Shown here: in pieces, positions 1-7,149 of the stretch
How positions within the stretch are numbered: the stretch's first letter is position 1
How the letters are laid out: every line of letters begins with the position of its first letter
NCBI GenBank assembly: GCA_003504855.1
Contig: DNZD01000306.1
Span: 1-8,839 of the forward strand
Source: Cytophagales bacterium
Lineage (GTDB): Bacteria; Bacteroidota; Bacteroidia; Cytophagales; Cyclobacteriaceae
Length of the DNA stretch: 8,839 bases
Direction of reading: 5' to 3'
Made by a program: the position numbers and the translations under genes
Notes under the pieces: model-generated
The model's input: the letters and a program-made list of their open reading frames with translations, nothing else
Told to the model about the DNA's origin: nothing
The model's database searches: none

Positions 1-104
1 CCCTGGCTCCCCGTACGGTGAAAGATATTGAAGCCATGATGAAGCTACCAAGTCCACTGGACAACTTTACCCTGCCCGACCTGGATAAGGCAGATAAGAA
101 CTAA
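1..104 (+). CDS. 3' end of an unrecognised protein gene (partial)
   Basis: An open frame runs in from the left edge (first full codon at position 3) to a TAA at 102-104. It encodes 33 residues ending LPDLDKADKN. The tail is hydrophilic and charged, with a LPSPLD stretch before it. I recognise no domain, and the family cannot be named from this fragment. The stop lies 10 bp before the start of the glycoside hydrolase gene on the same strand. This suggests the gene is an upstream member of the same operon and possibly part of the same extracellular hydrolysis function. Reality of the coding frame is supported only by the clean open frame and the tight spacing. Confidence 0.6.
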   Translation, partial: LAPRTVKDIEAMMKLPSPLDNFTLPDLDKADKN

Positions 105-114
105 TCAAACTTTC

Positions 115-1167
115 ATGAAAAATATATTGTTGCTCTTATTCTTCCTCTCCGTTGGCCTAGCGCAAGCGCAAAATCAGTGGAGTGCACGGCAAGCGAATGA
201 CTGGTATTCGCAACAGCCCTGGCTGGCCGGTTGCAATTTTATTCCCAGCACCGCCATCAATGAATTAGAAATGTGGCAGGCGGATACGTTTGATCCGGTG
301 ACCATCGACCGGGAGCTTGGCTGGGCCCAGGGATTGGGGTTTAATGTGGTGCGTGTTTACCTCCACAATCTCGCCTGGGAAACCGACAAGACAGGATTTA
401 CCGGCCGAATTGACAAGTTTTTGGACATGGCCAACCATCACCAGATCAAAGTTGTATTTGTCTTATTTGACGATTGCTGGTTGCCGGATCCCAAGCCGGG
501 CAAACAGCCAGCGCCTCTGCCGGGTGTGCACAACAGCGGTTGGCTGCGTGCGCCGGGTCCTGCCCGCCTCAAGGACCCTTCGACCTGGACTTCTCTGGAA
601 GAGTATACACGGGGCATCCTAAGCCGGTTCGGGAAAGATCCCCGCATATTGATGTGGGATCTCTACAATGAACCAGGCAACAGTGATATGACTGACATCT
701 CGTTCCCCTTTATGGAGAAAGTCTTTCAGTGGGCCTGGAGTGTACGCCCGACTCAACCCCTGACCTGTGCCACCTGGAACAGTGACGCTCCGTTTAAGCG
801 CTACAACGAATTTCAACTCCGAAACTCTGATGTCATTACGTTTCATAACTATAGCAAGCCGGAACACCTCGAAGCCGAGATTCACACACTTCAACAACTG
901 GGTCGGCCAGTGATCTGTAGCGAGTACATGGCCCGTACGAATAACAGCACGTTTGAAAAAAATATGCCCATCCTGAAGAAATACCGGGTTGGTGCTATCA
1001 ATTGGGGTTTGGTGAGTGGTAAAACCAACACCATCTTTCCATGGGGATCGAAGGAGGGCTCGCCGGAACCAGCTGTTTGGTTTCATGACATCTTCAGAAA
1101 GGATGGCACTGCATACCGCGCTGACGAAGTAGCCCTGATCCGTCAACTAACCGGTAAAGTCCAATGA
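115..1167 (+). CDS. Secreted cellulase-like glycoside hydrolase (clan GH-A, GH5-type barrel)
   Basis: The 350-residue protein starts with a signal peptide: a Lys, a Leu/Phe-rich core, then a likely cut after AQA at residue 18. It should therefore act in the periplasm or outside the cell. The rest fits one (beta/alpha)8 barrel. An Arg closes an early strand (NVVRVYL, R80). The acid/base Glu is E186 in WDLYNEPGN, and FHNY at 243-246 supplies the usual His/Tyr. The nucleophile candidate is E270 in VICSEYM, and W297 in INWGL lies in the last strand region. These are the marks of retaining clan GH-A enzymes such as cellulases, mannanases and xylanases. The actual substrate cannot be read from sequence; relatives are often labelled cellulase-family or 1,4-beta-xylanase. 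The ATG at 115 is chosen because it begins the signal peptide; there is no Shine-Dalgarno. Its stop overlaps the next start by 4 bp, so the two are probably co-translated. Confidence 0.88.
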   Translation: MKNILLLLFFLSVGLAQAQNQWSARQANDWYSQQPWLAGCNFIPSTAINELEMWQADTFDPVTIDRELGWAQGLGFNVVRVYLHNLAWETDKTGFTGRIDKFLDMANHHQIKVVFVLFDDCWLPDPKPGKQPAPLPGVHNSGWLRAPGPARLKDPSTWTSLEEYTRGILSRFGKDPRILMWDLYNEPGNSDMTDISFPFMEKVFQWAWSVRPTQPLTCATWNSDAPFKRYNEFQLRNSDVITFHNYSKPEHLEAEIHTLQQLGRPVICSEYMARTNNSTFEKNMPILKKYRVGAINWGLVSGKTNTIFPWGSKEGSPEPAVWFHDIFRKDGTAYRADEVALIRQLTGKVQ

Positions 1168-2234
1168 ATGTGAGGCTGTTACTTCTAGGGGTTCTTCTTT
1201 CATCCTGCACCCAGCCTGACCTGAATGCCAGACTTGATGCCTATTTCAAGAAGGAGTTTTCGGATCAGGAGCCAGGCGTGGCGGTGCTGCTGATGAAGGA
1301 TACAGTCGTAATTTTCTCCCGGGGATATGGACTTGCAGATCTCACGACCCAAGAAGCCATTACTCCCAATACACTTTTTAATGTTGGATCCATTTCAAAA
1401 ACGTTTGTCTCCAACACCATTCTTCAATTGCAGGACGAGGGAAAGCTATCGGCAGAAGACAGTTTGTATAAATACTTTCCTTCCTTTAAACACAAGGAGA
1501 TTGCACAACGGGTAAAAATCAAACATCTCCTCACCCACACCTCCGGCTTGCCCGATGTGCGGCCGGTACAACAAGACAGTGTATTTTATCTTACCGCCAA
1601 CGATGCAGAGAACTGGTATCCCATCACCCAGGCCGACAGCCTGGAGTTTGAGCCGGGAACAAAGTATAATTACTCGAATCCTGCGTTTAACGGCCTCGCC
1701 CTGATCATCGAACAAGTCACTGGCAAAAAATGGCAAGACGTAGTGTCTGCGAATATTTTTCAACGAGCAGGCATGAGCGCAAGCACCATAACTGATGGCG
1801 CGCACCCCAGGTCCGTTGTATCGCATGGCTATTCCAAAATCGGCGGTGTGTGGACGGAAGATGACTATGGTGAAGAGCCTACCTTCTGCGCAGCAGGAAA
1901 TGGTGGCGTGTGGAGTTCTGTGAATGAACTCCGCTTGTACGAACTTGCCATGCGCAACGGCATTATCCTGAAACCAGCGTTGCAGACTGAAGCCTCTACA
2001 GTCAAGACATTCCCGGGTTGGCTAGGTGAAGCTCCGCCGTTCATTGGCTGGTCGTGGTTTATTGGCCAAATGCCCGATGGAAGGAAAACCGTAGGGCACA
2101 CCGGTAGCCAGGGTGGCTTTTATGCCAATTACGTAACCCTGCCGGAAGAGAAATTGCTGTTGGTGATCCTGGGAAACAGGCCCCACGATCGCGAGCGTAT
2201 TGCCTCCGAAGTGCTCGACTTACTTTCCCGGTAA
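1164..2234 (+). CDS. Lipoprotein serine hydrolase, class C beta-lactamase / penicillin-binding-protein-like family
   Basis: The 356-residue protein opens with a lipoprotein signal: hydrophobic core, then the lipobox LSSC with the lipidated Cys at residue 15. It is therefore probably anchored in the envelope. The body matches the beta-lactamase-related serine hydrolase fold. The nucleophile motif SxxK is S76-I-S-K79. The second motif is YSN (Y170-S-N172, within KYNYSNPAF). The third, KTG-like motif is HTG at 312-314, followed by SQGGF. This family includes D-amino-acid peptidases, esterases and transacylases as well as true lactamases. HTG instead of KTG and the housekeeping-type context favour an esterase or peptidase over antibiotic resistance, but that is inference. 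The ATG at 1164 overlaps the TGA of the glycoside hydrolase gene (ATGA), which decides the start and implies translational coupling. A shared role in breaking down an acylated glycan is possible but unproven. Confidence 0.88.
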   Translation: MNVRLLLLGVLLSSCTQPDLNARLDAYFKKEFSDQEPGVAVLLMKDTVVIFSRGYGLADLTTQEAITPNTLFNVGSISKTFVSNTILQLQDEGKLSAEDSLYKYFPSFKHKEIAQRVKIKHLLTHTSGLPDVRPVQQDSVFYLTANDAENWYPITQADSLEFEPGTKYNYSNPAFNGLALIIEQVTGKKWQDVVSANIFQRAGMSASTITDGAHPRSVVSHGYSKIGGVWTEDDYGEEPTFCAAGNGGVWSSVNELRLYELAMRNGIILKPALQTEASTVKTFPGWLGEAPPFIGWSWFIGQMPDGRKTVGHTGSQGGFYANYVTLPEEKLLLVILGNRPHDRERIASEVLDLLSR

Positions 2235-2240
2235 TTGAAT

Positions 2241-2259
2241 CCTGCCGGTCATCCGGAGG
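2241..2259 (+). terminator. Weak hairpin after the hydrolase operon, possible terminator
   Basis: Seven bases after the serine hydrolase stop, CCTGCCGG and CCGGAGG can fold around a TCAT loop into a stem of seven pairs with one bulged G. Only a short T-rich run follows, with no real U-tract, so it is at best a weak intrinsic terminator separating the hydrolase genes from the permease. The whole 83-bp gap contains nothing else clearly interpretable except the possible promoter downstream. Confidence 0.3.
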
Positions 2260-2263
2260 CCGC

Positions 2264-2293
2264 TTTGTTAATGCGTTATTATTTTTACTTTTA
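2264..2293 (+). promoter_or_regulatory. Possible Bacteroidota-type promoter for the permease gene
   Basis: TTTG at 2264-2267 and TACTTTTA at 2286-2293 are separated by 18 bases. They resemble the -33 TTTG and -7 TAnnTTTG elements known from Bacteroidota primary sigma promoters, with the last base of the -7 element mismatched. The implied transcript would start near 2300, giving a very short leader before the ATG at 2318. The region is AT-rich, so a chance match is possible. Confidence 0.35.
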
Positions 2294-2317
2294 GGATCGA
2301 CTAACCAAACGAACCGC

Positions 2318-3766
2318 ATGAGTCTATTTATCAAGAAACCTTTGAATCAGCTGATGGAGCAGGCCGGAGACGGCGAAAAAGGCCTCAAGCGAACCCTCGG
2401 ATCACTTAACCTGATTGCTCTTGGTATTGGTGCCATTATCGGCGCCGGACTCTTTGTGCGCACAGCCGCTGCTGCCGGTGATGCCGCCGGGCCAGCCGTA
2501 GTGATCTCATATATTATTGCCGGTGTCGGTTGTGCCTTTGCCGGTCTTTGCTACGCTGAATTTGCTTCTATGATTCCGATCGCCGGAAGCGCCTATGCTT
2601 ATGCCTACGTTACCATGGGCGAGTTTATCGCCTGGATTATTGGTTGGGCCCTCGTGCTTGAATATGCGTTGGCTTCGGCCACTGTTTCAATTGCGTGGAG
2701 CGAATACTTGAATAAACTAACCAATGGGTGGATACCTTTCGAATGGAGCCACTCGCCGTTTGAAACGGCTGTTGATGGTTCTGCAACAGGAATTGTTAAC
2801 CTTCCTGCGATCTTCATCTTGTTTTTGCTCACCGCCGTGCTGATCAAAGGAACAAAAGAGTCTGCCAATCTCAATGCCGTGATCGTTCTCGTGAAGGTCT
2901 CTATCGTTTTGATTGTCATTGCCGTGGGTTGGGGCTTTATCAACGAGGCCAATTACACGCCATTTACTATTCCACTGCAATCCGGACACGAAGCCTGGAA
3001 TCGCCATGGCTGGGGAGGCGTCCTTGGTGGTGCCAGTATCGTATTCTTCGCCTTCATAGGATTTGATGCAGTATCTACTGCAGCGCAAGAAGCCAAGAAT
3101 CCAAAACGGGATATGCCGATTGGTATTCTGGGGTCATTGCTGATCTGTACTATTCTTTTTGTGTTATTCTCCCGCATGCTTACCGGGGTTGCCAACTGGA
3201 GTGAATTTAAAGTGGCAGGAAAAGAAGCCTCTGTAGCCTACGCCATTGAAACCTACATGCATGGTTTTGGCTGGCTTTCAAAACTGGTAACCCTGGCTAT
3301 CCTGGCAGGATTCTCCTCAGTTATTCTGGTGATGTTGATGGGGCAGTCCCGCGTCTTCTATTCCATGTCAAAAGATGGTCTTGTGCCCAGCGTTTTCTCT
3401 CAGCTGCACACGAAGTTTCGAACCCCATTCAAATCAAACATGATTCTATTCGTGTTCGTCTCCCTGTTTGGTGGCTTTGTTCCCGGTAGTGTCGCGGGTG
3501 ATCTGACCAGTTTCGGAACCCTGTTTGCATTCGTGCTGGTATGTGCCGGTATTCTCGTGATGCGAAGGACAGATCCAAACGCCAATCGCCCTTTCCGCAC
3601 GCCATGGGTACCTGTTGTTCCCATTCTCGGCATTCTGATCTGCTCTGCCTTGATCTTCTCCCTGGATAGCAATACCCTCAAAGCGGCTTTCAGTTGGATG
3701 ATTGTCGGGTTGGTGATCTATTTTGTGTATAGCCGACACAACAGCTTGCTGAAAAAACAGCAGTAA
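2318..3766 (+). CDS. APC-superfamily amino acid permease (cationic amino acid transporter-like)
   Basis: This 482-residue inner-membrane protein has about twelve hydrophobic helices, the normal length for bacterial amino acid/polyamine/organocation transporters. The N-terminal cytoplasmic segment (1-28) leads into helix 1 with the substrate-binding signature GIGAIIGAGLFV at 36-47. There the unwound Gly-rich stretch binds the carboxylate and amino group of the substrate. A second family mark is FFAFIGFDAVSTAAQEAKNP at 243-262, with the conserved FIGFD-E core. SRVFYSMSKDGLVP at 344-357 matches the loop after helix 8. The overall pattern is closest to the cationic amino acid transporter branch (YfnA-like proteins), but the transported amino acid cannot be assigned. 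The start is supported by the family-like beginning and an 83-bp gap upstream; no Shine-Dalgarno is present. Its TAA touches the stop codon of the convergent downstream gene. Confidence 0.92.
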   Translation: MSLFIKKPLNQLMEQAGDGEKGLKRTLGSLNLIALGIGAIIGAGLFVRTAAAAGDAAGPAVVISYIIAGVGCAFAGLCYAEFASMIPIAGSAYAYAYVTMGEFIAWIIGWALVLEYALASATVSIAWSEYLNKLTNGWIPFEWSHSPFETAVDGSATGIVNLPAIFILFLLTAVLIKGTKESANLNAVIVLVKVSIVLIVIAVGWGFINEANYTPFTIPLQSGHEAWNRHGWGGVLGGASIVFFAFIGFDAVSTAAQEAKNPKRDMPIGILGSLLICTILFVLFSRMLTGVANWSEFKVAGKEASVAYAIETYMHGFGWLSKLVTLAILAGFSSVILVMLMGQSRVFYSMSKDGLVPSVFSQLHTKFRTPFKSNMILFVFVSLFGGFVPGSVAGDLTSFGTLFAFVLVCAGILVMRRTDPNANRPFRTPWVPVVPILGILICSALIFSLDSNTLKAAFSWMIVGLVIYFVYSRHNSLLKKQQ

Positions 3767-4192
3767 TCAGTTCAAGACATCGCTGGTAATGGTGAGATTC
3801 GAACCCACTAGTTCGGTTCGATAGCGCCTGAGCGGACGCCAGGCAATGCCACCGGTTGGCTGACCTGTAAAGTTGAAGGTGGAGTTGCATCCCGTGCAAA
3901 CCATATATAGTCCGGAGGTGTGGACAGAAACGTTGGATGCCGCTTCATTGGGGTGATAGGAGCAATTGACCTCGAACGCCTGATACGTAGTTGAGTTGGT
4001 GCGGTACACAATTACTCCCCGAACTCCGATCGCACCAATTACCCGATACCCGCCGTCTACGGCCAACTTGATATTTTCAGGAAATCCCAGGGACAGCACC
4101 AGGGGAGGAAAATTATTATAGGGAATGGGATCATCCGATAGGTCCCGGTTGCACCCTACGAACAACAGCGCTATGATGAAAATTCTCTTCAT
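3767..4192 (-). CDS. Rieske-like lipoprotein with altered cluster ligands
   Basis: The 141-residue product has a lipoprotein signal peptide ending in FVGC, with the acylated Cys at residue 14, so it should be membrane-anchored in the envelope. After a beta-rich middle part come NCSYHP (C77, H80) and CTGCNSTF (C99, C102), then a TGG-P-L-Y tail (114-124). Spacing and tail match the C-terminal cluster-binding half of Rieske [2Fe-2S] proteins, which normally carry CxH and CxxH. Here the pairs are CxxH and CxxC. Similar short lipoproteins labelled Rieske-like occur in Bacteroidota as I recall, but their function is unknown. The protein may hold a modified iron-sulfur centre, another metal, or none. 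Its ATG overlaps the TGA of the dehydrogenase gene by 4 bp (ATGA), so it is translationally coupled as the last gene of the string. Confidence 0.75.
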   Translation of the reverse strand: MKRIFIIALLFVGCNRDLSDDPIPYNNFPPLVLSLGFPENIKLAVDGGYRVIGAIGVRGVIVYRTNSTTYQAFEVNCSYHPNEAASNVSVHTSGLYMVCTGCNSTFNFTGQPTGGIAWRPLRRYRTELVGSNLTITSDVLN

Positions 4193-5049
4193 GCCTTCCC
4201 GGCGTAATCATAAAATCCAGCCCCGGCCTTAACCCCCGTCTTGCCCTGCTCAACCAACTCCTGTTGAATGGGGCTCGGGAGAAAACGGATATGCTGGTCA
4301 AATCCCTCAAATACCGATCGGGTTACGGCCAAATTCGTGTCCAACCCAATCAGGTCCATCAATGCAAACGGGCCCATCCGAAATCCAGCCGACTGCATCA
4401 GCGCATCAATTGTCGCCACATCAGCTGAATTCTCTTCCAACAGACGCAAGGCCTCAACATAATATGGCCTGGCTACCCGGTTAACGATAAAACCAGGAGA
4501 ATCTTTTGCGTCAACCACGGTCTTTTGTAAAGAATTCAGGAATTCCCGGGCGATAGCCAGGTGTTTGGGTTGGGTTTTGAGTCCACCTATCAATTCCACG
4601 AGTTTCATCCGGTCCGCCGGATTAAAGAAGTGAATACCTAAAAAACGCCCCGGGTTTTTCAGTACCGACGAAATAGCACCAACAGATAGTGAGGATGTAT
4701 TCGTAGCCAGCATGCATTCGTTGGTATTATTCCTTTCAAGTCTTTGGAATAATTCCTGTTTTACGGACAAGCGCTCGACCACAGCCTCCATGATGAGATC
4801 AGCCTTTACCAAATCCAAGTCTGTGGTGAATGAAAGTCGATTGAGCGATTCATCCTTTCGTTTTGCATCCAATTTCCCCTTGGCAACAAGCGACTCGAGT
4901 TGCTGACGAATTATGCTGGTGGCCTTGCTGAGTTGATCACCATTCAAATCAGCCAGCACCGTTGCATATCCGTACATCGCGCATACTTGTGCGATGCCCA
5001 GGCCCATGGTACCTGCTCCAACAACTGCGACGGTACGAATGGAAATCAT
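4189..5049 (-). CDS. 3-hydroxyacyl-CoA (3-hydroxybutyryl-CoA) dehydrogenase, NAD(P)-dependent
   Basis: The 286-residue length is that of short-chain 3-hydroxyacyl-CoA dehydrogenases (Hbd/PaaH type), which interconvert 3-hydroxyacyl-CoA and 3-ketoacyl-CoA in the cytoplasm. The N-terminal Rossmann domain has GAGTMG (11-16), and an Asp at 34 after the second strand (VLAD) favours NAD. The catalytic set of the family is visible: Ser in NTSS (117-120), His140 in GIHFFNP, Glu152 in KLVELIGG, and Asn190 in PGFIVNR. The C-terminal helical dimerisation domain runs from about 185 to GAGFYDY near the end. It could serve fatty acid or aromatic degradation, or butyrate/PHB-type chemistry; no thiolase or crotonase lies nearby to decide. 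The start at 5049 is 8 bp after the pheS stop. The stop overlaps the start of the Rieske-like gene. Confidence 0.93.
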   Translation of the reverse strand: MISIRTVAVVGAGTMGLGIAQVCAMYGYATVLADLNGDQLSKATSIIRQQLESLVAKGKLDAKRKDESLNRLSFTTDLDLVKADLIMEAVVERLSVKQELFQRLERNNTNECMLATNTSSLSVGAISSVLKNPGRFLGIHFFNPADRMKLVELIGGLKTQPKHLAIAREFLNSLQKTVVDAKDSPGFIVNRVARPYYVEALRLLEENSADVATIDALMQSAGFRMGPFALMDLIGLDTNLAVTRSVFEGFDQHIRFLPSPIQQELVEQGKTGVKAGAGFYDYAGKA

Positions 5050-5057
5050 ATAACAGG

Positions 5058-6083
5058 TTAACCGAATACGGGTTTAAACTGCCGGAGGAAGCGTACATCG
5101 TTTTCCGAAAACAGACGCAGGTCATCAATGCCATAGCGTAGCATGGTGACGCGCTCGATGCCCATACCAAAGGCAAAGCCGGTAAATTCATCCGGGTCTA
5201 CCTTACTATTTCGCAATACATTGGGGTGCACCATGCCAGAACCTGCAATTTCCACCCAGCCCGACTGCTTACAAATATTACAGCCTTTGCCATGACAGAT
5301 TAGGCAGGAAATATCGATTTCAGCACTTGGTTCAGTGAAAGGAAAGAAAGATGGCCTCAGACGGATTTTTGTCTCCGGTCCAAACATTTCCTTGGCAAAG
5401 TGATACAGGGTTTGCTTCAGGTCAGCGAAGCTCACATGTTTGTCAACATACAGCCCTTCCACCTGGTGAAAGAAACAGTGTGCCCGTGCAGAGATGGCCT
5501 CGTTGCGGTACACCCTTCCTGGCATGATGGCACGGATGGGTGGTTTTTGTTTTTCCATCAATCGAATCTGCACATTGGAGGTGTGGGTGCGGAGCAATAC
5601 ATCCGGATTTTTGGTGATGAAAAAGGTATCCTGCATTTCACGGGCCGGATGATTTTCGGGAAAATTCAATGCTGTGAAATTGTGATAGTCATCTTCAATC
5701 TCGGGGCCATCAGCCACATTGAATCCGAGGCGTTCAAATATTTCGATGATCCGGTAACGAGTAAGGTTGAGCGGGTGGAGGGAGCCCACGGTATCTGGCA
5801 CCGGTGGAAGTGTTAAATCGATGTCCACCTCCTGCCGGGCACCAATGTGTACGGTTCGCTCCGACCATTCCTTCCACAGTGATTCAGCCAGCTGCTTCAG
5901 TTCATTGAGTGGTTTTCCTACCTCCTTTTTTTGATCCGGCGACAGGTTTCGCATGGAATCAAAAAGCTGAGGAATAATGCCTTTTCGGCTCAGGTAGGTC
6001 AGGCGAAATGCTTCCACCGCTTCTGCCGTTTCCACCTTGAGTGTGGAAATTTCATTTTTTAGACGGGTAATCTGGTCAAGCAT
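5058..6083 (-). CDS. pheS: Phenylalanine-tRNA ligase, alpha subunit
   Basis: This is the catalytic subunit of the (alpha-beta)2 enzyme that charges tRNA-Phe in the cytoplasm. From the chosen start it has 341 residues, normal for the family. Residues 1-85 form the coiled-coil tRNA-binding arm (with LSRKG and LFDSMRNLSPDQKKEVG). The class II core follows: THTS at 166-169, motif 2 with GRVYRNE and CFFHQVEG (189-210), RPSFFPFTEPSAEID (243-257), and motif 3 GFAFGMGIERVTMLRYGI (302-319). Four Cys (260, 263, 268, 271) precede the GWVEIAGSGMVHP strand, a variant seen in part of the family. The frame is open further upstream to an ATG at 6128, but that would add 15 unlikely residues and a 53-bp overlap. 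I chose the ATG at 6083 (MLDQITRL); 6086 is equally possible. The start lies inside the end of the WecA-like gene (8-bp overlap). The beta-subunit gene pheT is not in the window. Confidence 0.95.
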   Translation of the reverse strand: MLDQITRLKNEISTLKVETAEAVEAFRLTYLSRKGIIPQLFDSMRNLSPDQKKEVGKPLNELKQLAESLWKEWSERTVHIGARQEVDIDLTLPPVPDTVGSLHPLNLTRYRIIEIFERLGFNVADGPEIEDDYHNFTALNFPENHPAREMQDTFFITKNPDVLLRTHTSNVQIRLMEKQKPPIRAIMPGRVYRNEAISARAHCFFHQVEGLYVDKHVSFADLKQTLYHFAKEMFGPETKIRLRPSFFPFTEPSAEIDISCLICHGKGCNICKQSGWVEIAGSGMVHPNVLRNSKVDPDEFTGFAFGMGIERVTMLRYGIDDLRLFSENDVRFLRQFKPVFG

Positions 6084-7146
6084 CATGAGTCGGGTTATCG
6101 GAGGCAGGCTCCTTCCATTTGAGTACAAAACTAATCACCAAACACAGGAGAACAAGGAGGGGAATCATGACCTGATCCGGGAGTGCTTTCAGGACAACTG
6201 CCAGAATTATGAATCCCAGGTTCATCAGAGCGAGCCACTTTACGGCCTCGGCATGGGTCATGCCCATGGCCAGGAGCCGGTGATGAAGATGCTTTCGGTC
6301 AGCACGGAATGGAGATTGGCCCATCTTAAGTCGCAGGATGATGACCCTTAATGTGTCAAAAATAGGAACGATGAGTACCGCTAATGCTGTGGAAATCGAT
6401 GCACTGAAGCGATAGGAATTGTCGACCTGAAGGGCATAATTGAGGTTAATAAATCGGATGGCCAGAAATGACAAAAGAAGGCCTACCATCAGTGCGCCGG
6501 TATCACCCATGAAAATACTGGATGGTTGCCAGTTGAAAAGGATAAATGCAATCAATGCGCCGCCAAAGCAAAGTGAGATTAAACTGAGGTATGGTTCGCC
6601 AGCCAGGTAAAACCAAACACCAAAAAAGACGGTTGCAAAAATACCGACAGTTGCAGCCAGTCCATCAATTCCATCGGCCAGGTTGTATGCATTGGTAATG
6701 ATTACAACCGTGAATAGGGTAACGCTGTATGTCAACCAGCGTGGAAACTCTCCTTCGCCAAACAGGCCATAGAAAGAAGAAAGCAGTGTTCGGTCCAGGA
6801 ATACCAGAACAAATACCGGTAGGAATTGACTGAAGAGTTTCTGTCGCGGTGTTAATGCCAAAACATCATCCCTCAATCCGATAAGGAACATTAAAGCCAT
6901 GGATGTAAAAAAGTATCGAAAACTGATCCACTGTTGAAGCGGCAATATCATCAGTAAGGCCAGAGAGGCACCTACCAGAATAGCCACGCCGCCCATTGAC
7001 GGGACTGATGCTGAATGAATTTTGTGGGTACCAGGTGTATCGAACCAATTCAGTTGCTTAAATATCTTTATAGTAACTGGGAACAATAGGAAAGCAATAA
7101 GAAATGCGATTACAGAAAAAGAGAATATTTGAAGAAAATTGATCAT
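6076..7146 (-). CDS. Undecaprenyl-phosphate glycosylphosphotransferase, WecA/TagO/MraY family
   Basis: This 356-residue polytopic inner-membrane protein has about ten to eleven hydrophobic helices. The family transfers a sugar 1-phosphate, usually GlcNAc-1-P from UDP-GlcNAc, to undecaprenyl phosphate, the first step of O-antigen, enterobacterial common antigen or teichoic acid synthesis. Signature residues are all present: the PSMGG start of a conserved loop (49-53), the Mg-binding GLRDD (90-94), NAYNLADGIDGLA (152-164) with D158 and D161, FMGDTGAL (212-219), D264 in PIFDTLR, and the nucleotide-binding HLHH (286-289) after RADRK. The HIHH-type loop and length favour the WecA group over MraY, which makes lipid I. 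It lies 3 bp after the WbaP-like transferase gene and overlaps the pheS start. The sugar substrate is inferred, not proven. Confidence 0.92.
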   Translation of the reverse strand: MINFLQIFSFSVIAFLIAFLLFPVTIKIFKQLNWFDTPGTHKIHSASVPSMGGVAILVGASLALLMILPLQQWISFRYFFTSMALMFLIGLRDDVLALTPRQKLFSQFLPVFVLVFLDRTLLSSFYGLFGEGEFPRWLTYSVTLFTVVIITNAYNLADGIDGLAATVGIFATVFFGVWFYLAGEPYLSLISLCFGGALIAFILFNWQPSSIFMGDTGALMVGLLLSFLAIRFINLNYALQVDNSYRFSASISTALAVLIVPIFDTLRVIILRLKMGQSPFRADRKHLHHRLLAMGMTHAEAVKWLALMNLGFIILAVVLKALPDQVMIPLLVLLCLVISFVLKWKEPASDNPTHDA

Positions 7147-7149
7147 ATT

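Noticed and set aside
619..1146. A 175-codon open frame on the minus strand opposite the glycoside hydrolase gene
   Set aside because: The translation shows no domain or signal. The plus-strand frame has a complete signal peptide and catalytic motifs, so this is a shadow.
1164..2234. Serine hydrolase gene as an antibiotic-resistance beta-lactamase
   Set aside because: The family is broad. The third motif is HTG and the gene is coupled to a glycoside hydrolase, with no mobile element or resistance context.
3748..3764. TGCTG-A6-CAGCA mini hairpin at the end of the permease gene as a bidirectional terminator
   Set aside because: Only five pairs, low stability and no T-run following it on the plus strand. 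It lies in the coding tail and is likely chance.
5400..5816. A 138-codon plus-strand frame opposite pheS
   Set aside because: It lies fully within the conserved catalytic core of pheS and encodes nothing recognisable.
6084..6128. Upstream extension of pheS to the ATG at 6128
   Set aside because: It adds 15 residues unlike PheS N-termini and lies wholly inside the WecA-like coding region. The ATG at 6083 or 6086 gives a normal family start.
6037..6351. A 104-codon plus-strand frame across the pheS/WecA-like junction
   Set aside because: Low-complexity hydrophilic translation with no motif, antisense to two well-supported genes.
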